A stretch of DNA of 64,000 bases from Bufo bufo (GCF_905171765.1 NC_053392.1:501748556-501812555), one strand, 5' to 3'. Shown: positions 32,182-43,122, counted from the first letter of the stretch. Made by a program: numbers and translations. Notes: generated from the sequence alone by a model not told the origin.

Positions 32182-33240
32182 ATTTAAAGGGGTGGGCCAG
32201 TTTCCTCTATTGTTGACTTATCCTCAGGATAGGTCATCAATATTAGATCGGCAGGGTCTGACTTTTGGCACCCCCGTCTATCAGCTCTTCAAAGAGAATT
32301 CAGCACTTGTGCTTCATTGTCTTCACTCTTCTCCTGCTCGTCTTCGACATCACAGCAGTGAGCAGGTGTAATCACAACTCCTCCGTCCGCATTCACTTCA
32401 ATAGGAAGGAGTAGCTACAAAAAAAAATCACAGAAATAAGATAATAATGAACTTTGTAAAGTAGATTCAAGCATTATATATAGACAAAGTCCTCACTCTG
32501 ATATGATAAAATCTGAGACACTTAGCCAATATATTTTGATCAAAACACATCTGTGCCCGCCTACCAAGCGCTAAGATGGTCTCAGGTCAGGCGGGTCCTA
32601 CGCTAAACCTACCTAAGCCATTGGGCTTCTATGTTCAGGAGCGCAGACGCCGCACATATGGTGTGCTGCTCCTAGTCACCTCCATGTGCATCAAGCAACC
32701 GATGGGAGGAAGAGCAAGCACACCCATATGTACCACCTAATCATGTGTGAATGCGCACATATTTTATCTTGGGAGTAGCATTCCTCTGCACTTTTGCCCT
32801 TCCTATCCAAAAGAGCGCCTTGATTAGGTGGTACATATAGGTGTGCTTGCTCCTCCTCCCATCGGTTGCTTAATGCACATGGAGGTGACTAGGAGCCCAA
32901 TGGCTTAGGTAGGTTTAGCATAGGACCCACCTGACCTGAGACTACCTTGGCGCTTGGTAGGCGGGCACAGATGTGTTTTGATCAAAATATATTGGCTAAG
33001 TGTCTCAGATTTTATCATATCAGAGTGAGGATTTTGTCCATATATAATGCTTGCATCTACTTTAGAAAGTGCATTATTATCTTATTTCTGTGATTTTCTT
33101 CAATAATATGGCCAGGGACATCCGCACATTTATATATCATACCGTGCAGGATGTTTTTACCTTATTTTTTCTGTGATTTTTTTCATCTATGAAGGAGTAG
33201 CTACACTCTGTCTGCTCCTTCCCATTAAATTGAAAGGGGG
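32182..33240. mobile_element. TTAA-type MITE interrupted by a foldback element
   Basis: Opens TTAAAGGGGTGGGCC with cctcaggataggtcatcaat, closely resembling the complete MITE at 33617-33923. It is split by an insertion at 32420-33190. After the insertion related sequence (ctgctccttcccatt) continues a short way. The right terminus was not identified. Confidence 0.55.
32420..33190. mobile_element. Foldback insertion with ~280-bp inverted arms and a 15-bp target duplication
   Basis: The arms at about 32425-32745 and 32820-33097 are inverted copies (for example gcccgcctaccaagcgc versus gcgcttggtaggcgggc) around a spacer of about 75 bp. The exact 15-bp direct repeat gaaggagtagctaca flanks it (32405-32419 and 33191-33205). 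A long target duplication points to insertion by a LINE- or Penelope-type enzyme rather than a cut-and-paste transposase. No coding domain. Confidence 0.8.
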
Positions 33241-33616
33241 AAATGTGTGCACAGCTTCAGTAGCTTTTACCTCACATTTATAATGATGGATAGCTTTCTT
33301 ATAGCCTGCCTAATCCATAAATACCTGCATATATGCAAAATAGGAAGTTCGCATTAGCATAACTGACATTATCAAGGGGCTTGAATTGTAGGTGCGGTAG
33401 TGTCATGTGCACATGATGTAACTCAGCACCCCTGATTGACTGCTCAGTTCTGAGATACAATAGATTGATGTGTGTGTTTTTGCAATAAATTTTAAACAAA
33501 AAAATAATAATAATTTTGCTGCACCCTAGCCCTCTACCAAAATTGTGGTGTTTGTACTTTTATAATAACACAACTTTATAACTATTAGCTATTCTTTCCA
33601 AAAATGTAATATTAAA

Positions 33617-33923
33617 GGGGTTGTCCAAGTTATTTTTATTGATGACCTATCCTCAGGATAGGTCATCAATATCAGATCAGCGGGGGTCCGACATCCCGCA
33701 TCCCTGCCGATCAGCTGGTTAAAGAGAAGGCGCGCACCATGCTAGCGCTGCCTCCTCTTCATTGTTTACCTGCTCACCGTCGCATCCGCAGCGATGTGCA
33801 GGTGCAATTACACCTAAGCCGTCCCATTCATTTCAATGGGACGGCTCCCTCCTATACACTTATATAGGTGAAGCTGTCAGTCCTGTGGATAGGTCATCAA
33901 TAAAAATAACTTGGACAACCCCT
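33617..33923. mobile_element. TTAA MITE with a perfect 37-bp TIR, 307 bp
   Basis: AGGGGTTGTCCAAGTTATTT at the left and its exact mirror at the right (37 bp identical), flanked by TTAA (33613-33616 and 33924-33927). Common frog repeat form. Confidence 0.93.
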
Positions 33924-34032
33924 TTAAAGATGACATTCTTCATGACGGTAATACATGTACTAAGGTAGCTATTTACTAGTAAGGAATGTTCATGGTGAGG
34001 AGTTAGTCCTCTTTTGGGACTTTTGTACTTAA

Positions 34033-34510
34033 AGGCTATGTACACTTTTGTGGGCAATTTTTCTATTATTGCATTGTACTTATTTTGAGCTAAAAATCTT
34101 TTTTTCAGTAGGTCTTTATTAACAATATGGAATCCTTTTTTCTGTACAGAGCTGACATGCTCTACTAGCTGCCTGTGGATTTTTTGTCTTTTCCGTCATC
34201 TGAGGAGCTGACGGCTCCTTATCTCTGCTCTCTGACAATTATAAACACTCATTATAGTTTAGTTCTTATCTTACTGAGAAGAATGTGGCTTAAATAAGTG
34301 TTTATGACCTCTTAGTAGTTTAGAGATAAGGGTTTATATATGACCAGCACAAAGTGAAAATACCAGCCACACAGTTAGAAAAACAGTTAACCCTTTGTAA
34401 TAGAATGGTTCAATATTTTTCATAAAGGCCAATTTAAAATGTGATTTTTTAACCAAAAATGAGTAAAATGCTTTCATGAAAAAAATTGCCTCCAAAGGTG
34501 TACATAGCCT
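34033..34510. mobile_element. TTAA MITE, 478 bp
   Basis: Begins AGGCTATGTACACTTTTG and ends AAAGGTGTACATAGCCT, flanked by TTAA (34029-34032 and 34511-34514). The interior includes gagctgacatgctctactagc, shared in reverse with the fragment at 35540. Confidence 0.9.
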
Positions 34511-34514
34511 TTAA

Positions 34515-35107
34515 GCTACTGCTGTGGTGCTATAGAAGTGTAAGCATCGCCATAAAGCTCATTGCTGCTATTGCAGCTAATCAGGGTCTTTAACCAAGGT
34601 ACACTGTGCACTTCAACGGTAATTTCTTGTACAAATAGCATAAAGCTTTAGTTGCCTGGCAGCAGTGCCAATACAAATTCCAAAAAGCTATGAAGTAATG
34701 GAGACTTTTTTTTTTTTCAAGAACACATTATATTGTATATAATATAATATTTGCTGTTGTACAATAAAAGTCAATATTGAATGCAAAAACAATTCTCCAT
34801 ATTTGCGGCTTCTGATGTCTGTGACATTGGCTTGCTTTCATAGCTAATGATTCATCTAGTGCTCAGTTGGGTTTTAGAATTTCTTTCAAGGATTTTGAAT
34901 CATAAGGTAGACAATGCACAATTTTCCTACTGCATCCTACAATGCTGTATTCAATGTCTAGAGGAGAAATATTGGATATGATTATGCAAAAACGCAACCA
35001 TTCTGCACCATGAACGACGGTGATCGCAGGGACAGTGAGTAGTCATCAAATGCAAATTGCCCAATACAAAATGTTATTTCACATCTGTATTCTAGTCATC
35101 ATTAAAT
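34515..35107. other. Anonymous DNA
   Basis: Nothing recognised; includes an AT-rich tract near 34725-34760. Confidence 0.4.
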
Positions 35108-35230
35108 AGGCTCTGTCACCAGGATCAACCCTATTAAACCAGACATACTGGCTGGTAGGGCTCATCATGCTGATTAAAACTATACAATTCGAAGCCTTCC
35201 AACATCCTAAAAAATAAAATGACATTTAAA
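35108..35230. mobile_element. MITE end fragment ('ggctctgtcaccaggatc')
   Basis: ggctctgtcaccaggatcaa followed by ccctattaaaccagacatac is a common frog MITE opening. The other end was not found. Confidence 0.4.
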
Positions 35231-35539
35231 AAATGACAACATATGGTATATATATGGAAAATGTTAAGTAATAACTATTTTGTAAAGTATCACTATTTGT
35301 CTTAAAGGCAAATTTAGAAAATTGAATATTTTTTTAAATTTTTCAAATTGTCTGTAAATTTAGTACAATGTCTCATGAAAAAAACATTTTCAGAATCGGG
35401 CTGGGTCCTGAAAGTGAAAACTGGCTGGGTCCTGAAGGGGATAAATGCCAGCAATCAGCCATTTTCAGATGTCCCATAGTGGTGAATGGAGAGGACACTG
35501 AATAGACCGCTCCTGTATTTACCACAATGGGACTTCTGG

Positions 35540-35916
35540 GACTTTAATGATACAATTTTTGGCTAAATATCATTTTTTCAATTGGCATTTATTAAAAATA
35601 TTGAGCTATTCTGTCACAAAGGGTTTACCAGTGTGACTGGTACTTTCACTATCACTTTGTGCCATAAACCTTATCTCTAAACTACTGAGAGGTCAAGTAA
35701 GCCACAATCTTAGCAGTAAGATAAGAAATGAGATATTATGGTCTGACAGAAAAGACAGGAAATCCTAAGGGTGCTACTACTAGAGCATGTCAGCTGTGCA
35801 GAAGAAAGGACACCATATTTTTCATAAAGACCAATTAAAAAAATTATTTTTAGCACTAAGTGAGTACAATGCAATAATAAAAAGAAAATTGCCCCCGAAT
35901 GTGTACATAACCATTA
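35540..35916 (-). mobile_element. Truncated second copy of the MITE at 34033
   Basis: Shares gagcatgtcagctgtgcag and the terminal gcccccgaatgtgtacata with the 34033 element in inverted orientation. The right end followed by TTAA-like sequence (attaagg) is present; the left end is lost. Confidence 0.65.
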
Positions 35917-35999
35917 AGGAGAACCTATAATCGGCATTACACCCACTGCTTGATGTAAGGTGAGTGCACGTTTGTTTTTTGTTTTTTTATCCTTTTATG

Positions 36000-36300
36000 A
36001 ATTGTGTGTGGGGCACAAAGAGCATTATTATTTCTTCAGGGGACATAAGGAGCATTATTATTCAGGGAACACAAGGAGCATTAACATTTTTAAGGGAGTA
36101 CAGTAAGCTTTATTACTTATTACGGGGCATTACTTTTTAGGGCGTAATTAGGGGGCATTAATCACAAGGGACATCACTTTTTAGTGGCACTCAGGGGGCA
36201 AAACTATTATTAGGGGCACTTAATGGGCATTATTACTTTTTGTGCATTATTACTAGGAAGCAAAAAATTAGGCACTATTACTTTTTAGGGCACTCACAGA
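36000..36300. repeat. Degenerate minisatellite ('ggggcattattactttttag')
   Basis: Irregular units of about 30-40 bp with ggagcattatta, ggcattactttttag and ggggcact. Similar in style to the minisatellite at 720-1063 but with a different core. Confidence 0.7.
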
Positions 36301-36302
36301 CA

Positions 36303-36375
36303 GTGGTGTAACTAAAGGCTCATGGGCCCTGGTGCAAGAGTTAAGCTTGGGCCTCCCTGCCCAGATTGTATGAAA
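36303..36375. mobile_element. MITE fragment ('gtaactaaaggctcatgggcc')
   Basis: Shares gtaactaaaggctcatgggc and gcaagagtt with the MITE at 62095-62407. Only this end is present. Confidence 0.6.
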
Positions 36376-36964
36376 ATTATAGGCATAGAACGAGTCATAC
36401 CAGGTAAAAGAGGAGGGGATGTTTAGAAACTATTATTAGAAAGAGAGGCATATTAGAAATTTACCCTCAACACCACTTTTTCTTTAGGCATGTACTATCT
36501 TTCAGACTTATTTCTACACTATTAATGATTTACTTTGCTCATAAAATAATATTTTATCATATTTGAGTATCTTCAACTATATCATATAACTAGCTGAAGG
36601 ACCCGGCTTCACTCGGGTATATTTAATGTATTTCATTTAATGTTTGTGTGTGTCGTTAAAAGATATCAACAATATCCATTATAATAGTGACATCTATAGC
36701 ACCCGCCCCCTTAACAGTGACCTCCACAGCCCCTCACCCCTTAACACTGCCCCCCCACAGTGCCCCATCCTTTAAAATTTGACCTCCACAGCAGGCCACC
36801 CCCTTAACTTTGAACTTTACAGCAGCCTTCCCCTTTAACAGTGAGTTTCACAGCACACCACCCCCTTGACAGTGACCTCCACAGGAGCTACCCCCTTAAC
36901 AGTGGCCTTTACACCAATCTGCCCCTTAACACTGACCTCCATAGCGGACCATCCCCTTAACTGT

Positions 36965-37433
36965 ATGTGGTGTAGTGGAGAACCGCACTCAATTCAATGG
37001 ACTCTGGTGCCAATCAAGGGCTGAAATCAGCTAATGTACATGCAGTGAAATTGAGGCACACAGATTATTTTTTAGTGTTGGAATTAAATAATTTATTTCG
37101 TTTCGCAGTAGTTTCATCCAATTGCCCAATATTTATCTTTAAGGTACAAACAGAATATCTAGACCGGACGTTTCGGTCACATGAGACCTTCATCAGCGGT
37201 CACATTTTTTTATCTGCAATCATATACAATAAAGGAAATGAGCTGGAGTAAATCCACTTGCAAATTCATAGTTGAGGCATTCAATAATATACAATTATAT
37301 ATAGAAACAACTATCCAACATATTGTAAGATATACAGGGAAAACGACACAAAGGCGAGTCCACAGGTACAATGGAAAGGAACTACATCAAATCCAGATTT
37401 CACATAATACACAAAGTATTAATATAGATTAGG
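36965..37433 (-). mobile_element. Penelope-like element fragment
   Basis: Inserted sequence in repeat copy B without a coding domain. Assignment rests on the hammerhead-like motif at 37162-37201, which in this arrangement is known from the terminal repeats of Penelope-like elements. Boundaries are approximate. Confidence 0.45.
37162..37201 (-). ncRNA. Hammerhead-ribozyme-like motif (small Penelope variant)
   Basis: Minus strand reads GACCG, CTGATGA, A, GGTC-tcatgt-GACC, GAAAC, GTC, CGGTC. Stem I is the 5-bp pair GACCG/CGGTC, stem II is the 4-bp pair GGTC/GACC with a 6-base loop, and the core CUGAUGA...GAAA is complete, with a GUC cleavage triplet. Stem III would consist only of the palindromic ACGU, as in small hammerheads of Penelope-like elements that act as dimers. 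One extra A after CUGAUGA deviates from the consensus, so activity is uncertain. Confidence 0.55.
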
Positions 37434-37583
37434 GCTTGTTGAACGAGAATTATGGAGTATACAATGGTAGATGTATGTAGTCAGGGCGCACCACTCAATG
37501 GTGCGCCCTGACCCTGTGTGGTGCGCCCTGACTACATACATCTACCATTGTATATTCATCTCCATAATTCTCATTCAACAAGC
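37434..37583. repeat. Long near-perfect hairpin, ~61-66-bp arms
   Basis: The left arm 37434-37494 (gcttgttgaacgagaatt ... tcagggcgcaccac) is mirrored by the right arm 37518-37583 (gtggtgcgccctgac ... ttcaacaagc) around a 23-bp loop. The loop itself repeats ggtgcgccctga. No target duplication was identified. Confidence 0.85.
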
Positions 37584-38255
37584 TCCTCTGTCTGGAGCAG
37601 GGCCTGGATGGACACAAGGATGTCCTTTTGAACAGCTCACTCTCAGACAGCAGCACTGTGCTGTCTGAGAGGAAAAAAGTCACCCTCACTCCCACCCCTG
37701 CAGCTGACAGAAGTTGATTTTTAACTTCATTTTTTCAATCCCTGTCAGCTGAGGAGTGAGAGGGGGCATGGCCTAACCAGATCAGGGCGTGGCCTAGCGG
37801 GACCTAAAAGTTAACTTTTAACTTCATTTTTTCAATCCCTGTCGGCTGAGAAGTGGGAGGGTGTGTGGCCTAACCTAATTGGGGGCGTGGCTTAGAGCGG
37901 GACCTAGAAGTTGATTTTTAACTTAATTTTTTCAATCTCTGTCGGCTAAGGAGTGGGAGGGGACGTGTCCTAACAGGATCAGAGGCGTAGATTAGCGGGA
38001 CCTGGGGACAAGGGTTTTAAGTTTGTCTTTTGGGGTGGACACATTGTGGCAGGGGGCATGTCTGGGCTCCTTCCTGCAAGAGTGACGCCCCTCTGGGCAC
38101 CTTACTGGCTCATTTGCATACCAAATAAGCTGGATTTTCAGAGGATCAAAATATCTATTGCTGGAACAAAGGCACATCTAGAAATAAGGTACTAAGTGCT
38201 ATTAGGCCATTGCTTTACTTTAATAGCGATTATCCTGGTGACAGATTTCCTTTAA

Positions 38256-38990
38256 AGGGAGTCTGTCATCAGCATTTCACGTTTGTAACCTTTCCCATAG
38301 CTTTCAAGCATGGTTACAGTTAATAAAAACGTTACCTTTAGCATCAATCCTGGACTTATAAAACCGTCAAAAACATCTTTGTAGCATATGCAAATGAGGG
38401 CTCGCAAGTGCCCAGGGGCGGCGTTACGCTCGTAGGTGCCCTGCTAGCTCAGCCTTTTCTTCTCTTCCCCCGCCCCTTCCTTCCCTCTGCCCGCCCATCC
38501 TTTCCATCTGACCACCTATCTACTAACTTGTTGTTTCGCCGATATCCCGCGCCTGTGCAGTCAGTCCGTCGGCCGACGCATGCGCACTGCGATGCCCATT
38601 CCTTGTACGGCATCACAGTAACTATTGTGCATGCGCCGGCTAACGGCGCGAAGCCGGCGCATGCGCATGATTGCCTCCTTCAGCGCTTCCTGGTCACCCC
38701 AGTGGCGAGCTGCAGGGTGGCCGATCCCAGGGAGTGACTGGGAATCCGCTGCTCCGCAACTGACAGTGGCAGGTCAGCCCCGCCCCAACTACAAGTAAAT
38801 GGGACACTGTCCAGATGAGGCCCAGTCCCCCATCAGGTGGACAGCATACCCAATTTGTGACCCCACTAAGGTGCTGAGTACAATATTAAAGGCGAACCCA
38901 CCCCCCAGTGGGCTACAGCAGAGGAGCCAACCCTCTGTGGGAGTTGACTCGTCCGCCGTGCATAGTGGAGGGTGGGCACCGTCCTGAAAA
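38256..38990. mobile_element. TTAA-type repeat, left end, plus GC-rich sequence
   Basis: Opens AGGGAGTCTGTCATCAGC after TTTAA. It contains a GC-rich inverted repeat gcatgcgccggct...agccggcgcatgc (about 38629-38665). No matching right end or coding domain was found. Confidence 0.45.
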
Positions 38991-39394
38991 ATTAATAAAA
39001 GGACGTGGGTCGGCTGTCCACCTAAGGGTGGACTAGACCACCCCTGGCCATACGACAGCCTTCCATGGTGGAAGGTATACTAGCTGCGTGATCTATAATT
39101 CTCATCAAGTTGACGTGAAAAAATGTCACCATAATAGTGTGGTGATTAAGATCAAGAACTACAAAGTGCTTCCCCACTGGTGGTAGATAGTCCCATAGAT
39201 AGTGCTGGATCAGGGTCCATCATGAGGACATAACCCGTGTCTCCCTTTTACTTCACGTCATGCAGTTGACAGACTTGCTCGTGGCTCGTGGTTCTCAACC
39301 ATCCAATCTCACTCCATCTTAAATCTAAACAGAAAATGAAAGTTAGAAACATACATATAAAAAAGCTTATATGCCCATATATAAAATTCACGTC

Positions 39395-39502
39395 TTACAA
39401 AAAGGACTTGAAGCTATTATACTGATTTAAGCCACCTGGAACCACTGTATCAAGCACGGTGATCCACTTAGTTTCCTTTTGTAGTAACGCTTTTTTTGCG
39501 TC
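39395..39502 (-). pseudogene. Penelope-like element protein, C-terminal end
   Basis: The minus frame ends KETKWITVLDTVVPGGLNQY... and then a stop at 39395-39397. The pattern 'E..WI..L.T..P.GLN' close to a terminal stop is characteristic of the GIY-YIG endonuclease end of Penelope-like retroelements. Only about 35 residues remain; the hAT fragment begins just beyond. Sequence at 38990-39394 would be its 3' untranslated region. Confidence 0.7.
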
Positions 39503-39539
39503 ACCACCCCGCACCCCCAACCTCACTTTGTCAATCCCT

Positions 39540-40174
39540 CTTACCCTCAGGACACTGGGATCACTATCGTGGCACTTCTTGACCCCCGCTACAAAGAGAA
39601 CTTCTCATCTCTCATTCCTCTGGTGGAGAAGACGAGCAAAACTATGCAATACCAGAAGATCCTTATTGAAAAATTGCTCCAAAAATTTCCATCTGACAGC
39701 CCTGGCGGCTTAGTCCATAGCTCCTTGGCCAACCGAGGAGGGGAGACAAGGGGAACACATAGCAGTTCCAACAGAGGAAGAGCAACACTCTCTAAAGCCT
39801 GGGACAGTTTCATGACACCCCACCAGCACCCTCACCCTGATGGGCGGCCTAGTGTCAGAAGGAGGGAAAAATTTTGGAAGATGGTGAAGGAGTACATAGC
39901 AGACCGTGTCAGCGTTCTCAATGATCACTAAGTGCCTTACAACTACTGGGTGTCCAAGCTGGACACGTGGCATGAACTAGCGCTCTACGCCTTGGAGGTG
40001 CTGGCCTGCCCTGCTGCCAGCGTTTTGTCTGAGCTGGTATTTAGTGCTGCTGGTGGCATTATAACAGATAAGCGTATCCGCCTGTCAACTGAAAATGCTG
40101 ACAGGTTGACTCTTATAAAAATGAACAAGGCCTGGAATGACCATGACTTCTCGACTCCAACAGAGCAAAGCTGA
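39540..40174 (+). pseudogene. hAT transposase C-terminal part
   Basis: Opens with ALLDPRYKENFSSLIPLVE (the LLDPRYK block of hAT), then a Ser/Gly-rich stretch. After an in-frame TAA at 39929-39931 it continues with NYWVSKLDTWHELALYALEV and SVLSELVFSAAGGIITDK, the dimerisation motif, ending ...NDHDFSTPTEQS before a stop at 40172-40174. It is the region that is degraded in the 1064-9289 copy and serves as a reference for it. Confidence 0.88.
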
Positions 40175-40373
40175 TGAACATAAAGGCACTTTAAATGTGT
40201 TGTTTATAAAGTACTGAATACACTGTATTCCCATGCACCCCTTTCACCACAAACAAGGGTATATGGTTGAATCTTCCTTTTCTCATCCTCCTTCTCCTCT
40301 TCCATCATATCAACATGCTTATTCGTCACATACAATGCCCTCGCATATATGCCCTTTGCATATGATGTTTTAC

Positions 40374-41395
40374 AGGGTCAGTTCACCAGCAGGCCCTAGC
40401 ATATAATTTTTTAGAGGGTCAGCTCACCAGCAGGCCCTCGCATATAATGTTTTACAGGGTCAGCTCACCAGCAGGCCCTCACCTACAATGTTTCACAGGG
40501 TCAACTCAGCTGCAGGCCCTTGCATATTTTTTTAGAGGGTCAGCTCACTAGCAGGCCCTCGCATATAATGTTTTACAGGGTCAGCTCACCAGCAGGCCCT
40601 TGCATATCATTTTTTACAGGGTCAGCTTACCAGCAGGCCTTCACCTACAATATTTTACAGGGTCAGCTCACCTGAAAGCCCTTGCATATAATGTTTTACA
40701 GGGTCAGCTCACCTGCAGGCCCTTGCATATAATTTTCTAGAGGGTCAGCTCACCAGTAGGCCCACACCTGAAATCTTTTACAGGGTCAGCTCACCTGCAG
40801 GCCCTCACCTACAACCTTTTAGAGGGTCAGCTCACCAGCAGGCCCCCGCATATAATTTTTTACAGGGTCAGCTCACCAGCAGGCCCACACCTAAAATATT
40901 TTACAGGGTCAGCTCACCAGCAGGCCCGCACCTCTAATCTTTTATAGGGTCAGCTCGCCAGCAGGCCTTCTCCTACAATCTTTTACAGGGTCAGCTCACC
41001 TGAAGGTCCTCGCATATAATGTTTTAGAGGGTCAGCTCACCTGCAGGCCCTCACCTACAACCTTTTAAAGGGTCAGCTCACCAGCAGGCCCCCGTATATA
41101 ATTTTTTACAGGGTCAGCTGACGAGCAGGCCTTCGCCTACAATCTTTTACAGGGTTAGCTCACCTGCAGGCCCGCACCTAAACTATTTTATAGGGTCAGC
41201 TCACCAGCAGGCCCGCACCTCAAATCTTTTACAGGGTCAGCTCACCAGCAGGCCCACACCTAAAATCTTTTACAGGGTCAGCTCACCTGCAGGCCCGCAC
41301 CTAAAAATTTTTACAGGGTCAGCTCACCTGCAGGCCCGCACCTAAAATCTTTTACAGGGTCAGCTCACCTGCAGGCCCTCACCTAATTATACCTA
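40374..41395 (+). repeat. 41-bp satellite ('agggtcagctcaccagcaggccc')
   Basis: About 25 units of 41-42 bp (agggtc at 40374, 40415, 40456) with the core cagctcacc(a/t)gcaggccc and a variable cctaaaatctttta spacer. It lies between the transposase and the right terminus. Diverged units reappear at about 41615-41705, after the 18S-like segment. Confidence 0.93.
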
Positions 41396-41398
41396 ATA

Positions 41399-41615
41399 GG
41401 TAATTTGCGCGCATGCTGCCTTGCTTGAATGTGGTAGCCGTAGCCGTTTCTCAGGCTCCCTCTCCGGAATCGAACCATGATTCCCTGTTACCCATGGTCA
41501 CCATGGTTTGCACTGAAAATAACATTGAAAGTTGATAGGGTAGACATCCGAATGGATCGTCGCCGTCAAGGGGACATGCGAACGGCCCCAGGCTATCTAG
41601 AGTCATTAAAGCGGC
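41399..41615 (-). rRNA. 18S rRNA-derived fragment (pseudogene) inside the hAT satellite
   Basis: Read on the minus strand this follows a contiguous stretch of eukaryotic 18S rRNA: gactctagatagcct, then gcgacgatccattcg, tctaccctatcaactttc, accatggtgacca, ttcgattccggagagggagc, ctgagaaacggctac, and gcgcgcaaattacc in the right order and spacing. It has many substitutions and an extra 6-bp tagccg duplication, so it is not a functional gene. It is flanked on both sides by the 41-bp satellite of the transposon. Confidence 0.9.
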
Positions 41616-42135
41616 AGCAGGCCCTCGCCCATAATGTTTTAGATGGTTAGATCAGCAGGCCCTTGCTCCAAATGTTTTGAGGGTCACCAGCAGGTCATCA
41701 ATCATAATTTTTTAAGGCTGTGTATGATGCCCTCCTTTATGTGTAACAAAGGGTGTATTGGAGTGTACAAGTGTACAAGTAAATATACAGGAAAGAATGT
41801 AAAATCAATTTTATCTTTAGTTTTGTTCGTATTAATGTCAGTCTGTAAAAGTGGCGTACTACTCGGACAACATGGTTCCCAGCAGCGACCTGGGAGTCCA
41901 AGATGCATCCAGACATCCTCCCCATGCTGTTCCCGAACCATTTCGGTGGTGTTACCATCAATTTCTGACCTTTTTCTACAAAACCAGGCACCCTTCCCTC
42001 TTCAGAGCAAGGGTGCCTGGTTTAATGCTCGGGTTCTCCCATTGACTTCCATTATACTCGGGTGCTTGGTAGAGCATCCAAGCATCCCAATGTGTTCGGC
42101 CAGAGCACCCGAGCTCCCGTGCTCGATCAACTCTA

Positions 42136-42891
42136 TATGTTACCAATCCAGATTCTAATGCTCCACTGGTACAATTCTGCCATTTGTGATAAACATGTCT
42201 GTCAAGTTTATCTTAGTGAGTACTTCTACAGGCTACAGGGGGTTTGGCTAGGGGACTGCTGGAGTAACATGTAAAATGTTATCTTTTTTTTTGTCTTTAT
42301 AGTATATACATTTGTAAGAACTGTTTTAGTTTTCTAAGCATTTTTCTCATCTTCTTTGTAGTCTGCATTGTATAGTTCTGAATAGTCATTAAAATGCTAA
42401 TTGTTAATAGCTTTCTATGTTTCAATTTAATTCATACATTTTATTGCTGCCCATACAAGAAGTTGCTGAGCCAGAACAGATATTAATGTTTCACATAATT
42501 AAGTGTGCTTTTGTTTATCAGTTTTGTCCCTGTTTCTTTTTATTAATACTACACATATCTCTCTTTGCACATTTTTCATTAGCATCCAAATCCTAACAGC
42601 ATATATTGCATGAGAAACAAGTGTATATGGAAAATTCAATTCTCTGAAAATGTGCATACATGTCTATTTTTCTTAAGCATTAAGTGGAGTACAATTGAGC
42701 AGCCACTCAGGGTGTTGCCATAAGGAATATTGATAATGTTTGGCATCTGTACTTGATTGTAGTCCTTAAAAACACTGTAGTAATGCACACACACTCCCGC
42801 TCACACATTCTCTCCACTTCATCTCGAGATCTGGCAAGAAGTAGGTCTAAATGCTCCTTTACATGAGTCGATTGGGCAGGTAATTACTGGG
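42136..42891. other. Anonymous AT-rich DNA
   Basis: No gene or repeat recognised. Confidence 0.4.
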
Positions 42892-43122
42892 TAGTGTTGG
42901 GCGCGAATATTCGAATAGCGAATATTTATCGCATATATCGGCACTTAGAGAATTTGCGAATATTTAGAATACAGTGATATATATTCGTAATTTCAAATAT
43001 TCTAGATTTTTTGTTTCATCAGTAACCTCCCTTCTTGCTTCTGGGCCAATGAGAAGGTTGCAATGTCTTTGTCTGAGCTTAGCAACATCCCTAGCAACCA
43101 ATAGGAAAGTTGCCTACCCCTT

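Larger units (their letters stand above)
36592..38255 (+). repeat. Interspersed repeat copy B ('actagctgaaggaccc')
   Basis: Same opening and internal units as copy A at 22827. It is interrupted by a Penelope-like fragment and a hairpin (about 36965-37583) and ends at tttccttTAAAGGG (about 38255), where another TTAA-type repeat begins. Copy A was hit by piggyBac at the matching position. Confidence 0.7.
39503..42135 (+). mobile_element. hAT element, 3' half, with right terminus
   Basis: Contains the C-terminal part of a hAT transposase, a 41-bp satellite with an 18S rRNA fragment, and a right end ...GCTCGATCAACTCTA (reverse TAGAGTTGATCGAGC), related to the other hAT ends. The left half is missing at the junction with the Penelope fragment near 39503. 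Confidence 0.8.

Noticed and set aside
40374..41395. CRISPR-like regular repeats
   Set aside because: Units are 41 bp head-to-tail without unique spacers, and the sequence is eukaryotic; it is a satellite.
41399..41615. Functional 18S rRNA gene
   Set aside because: Only about 217 bp, many substitutions, a 6-bp duplication and satellite on both sides.
41643..42158. 171-codon open frame
   Set aside because: It runs through the hAT 3' subterminal region and its terminus; no domain.
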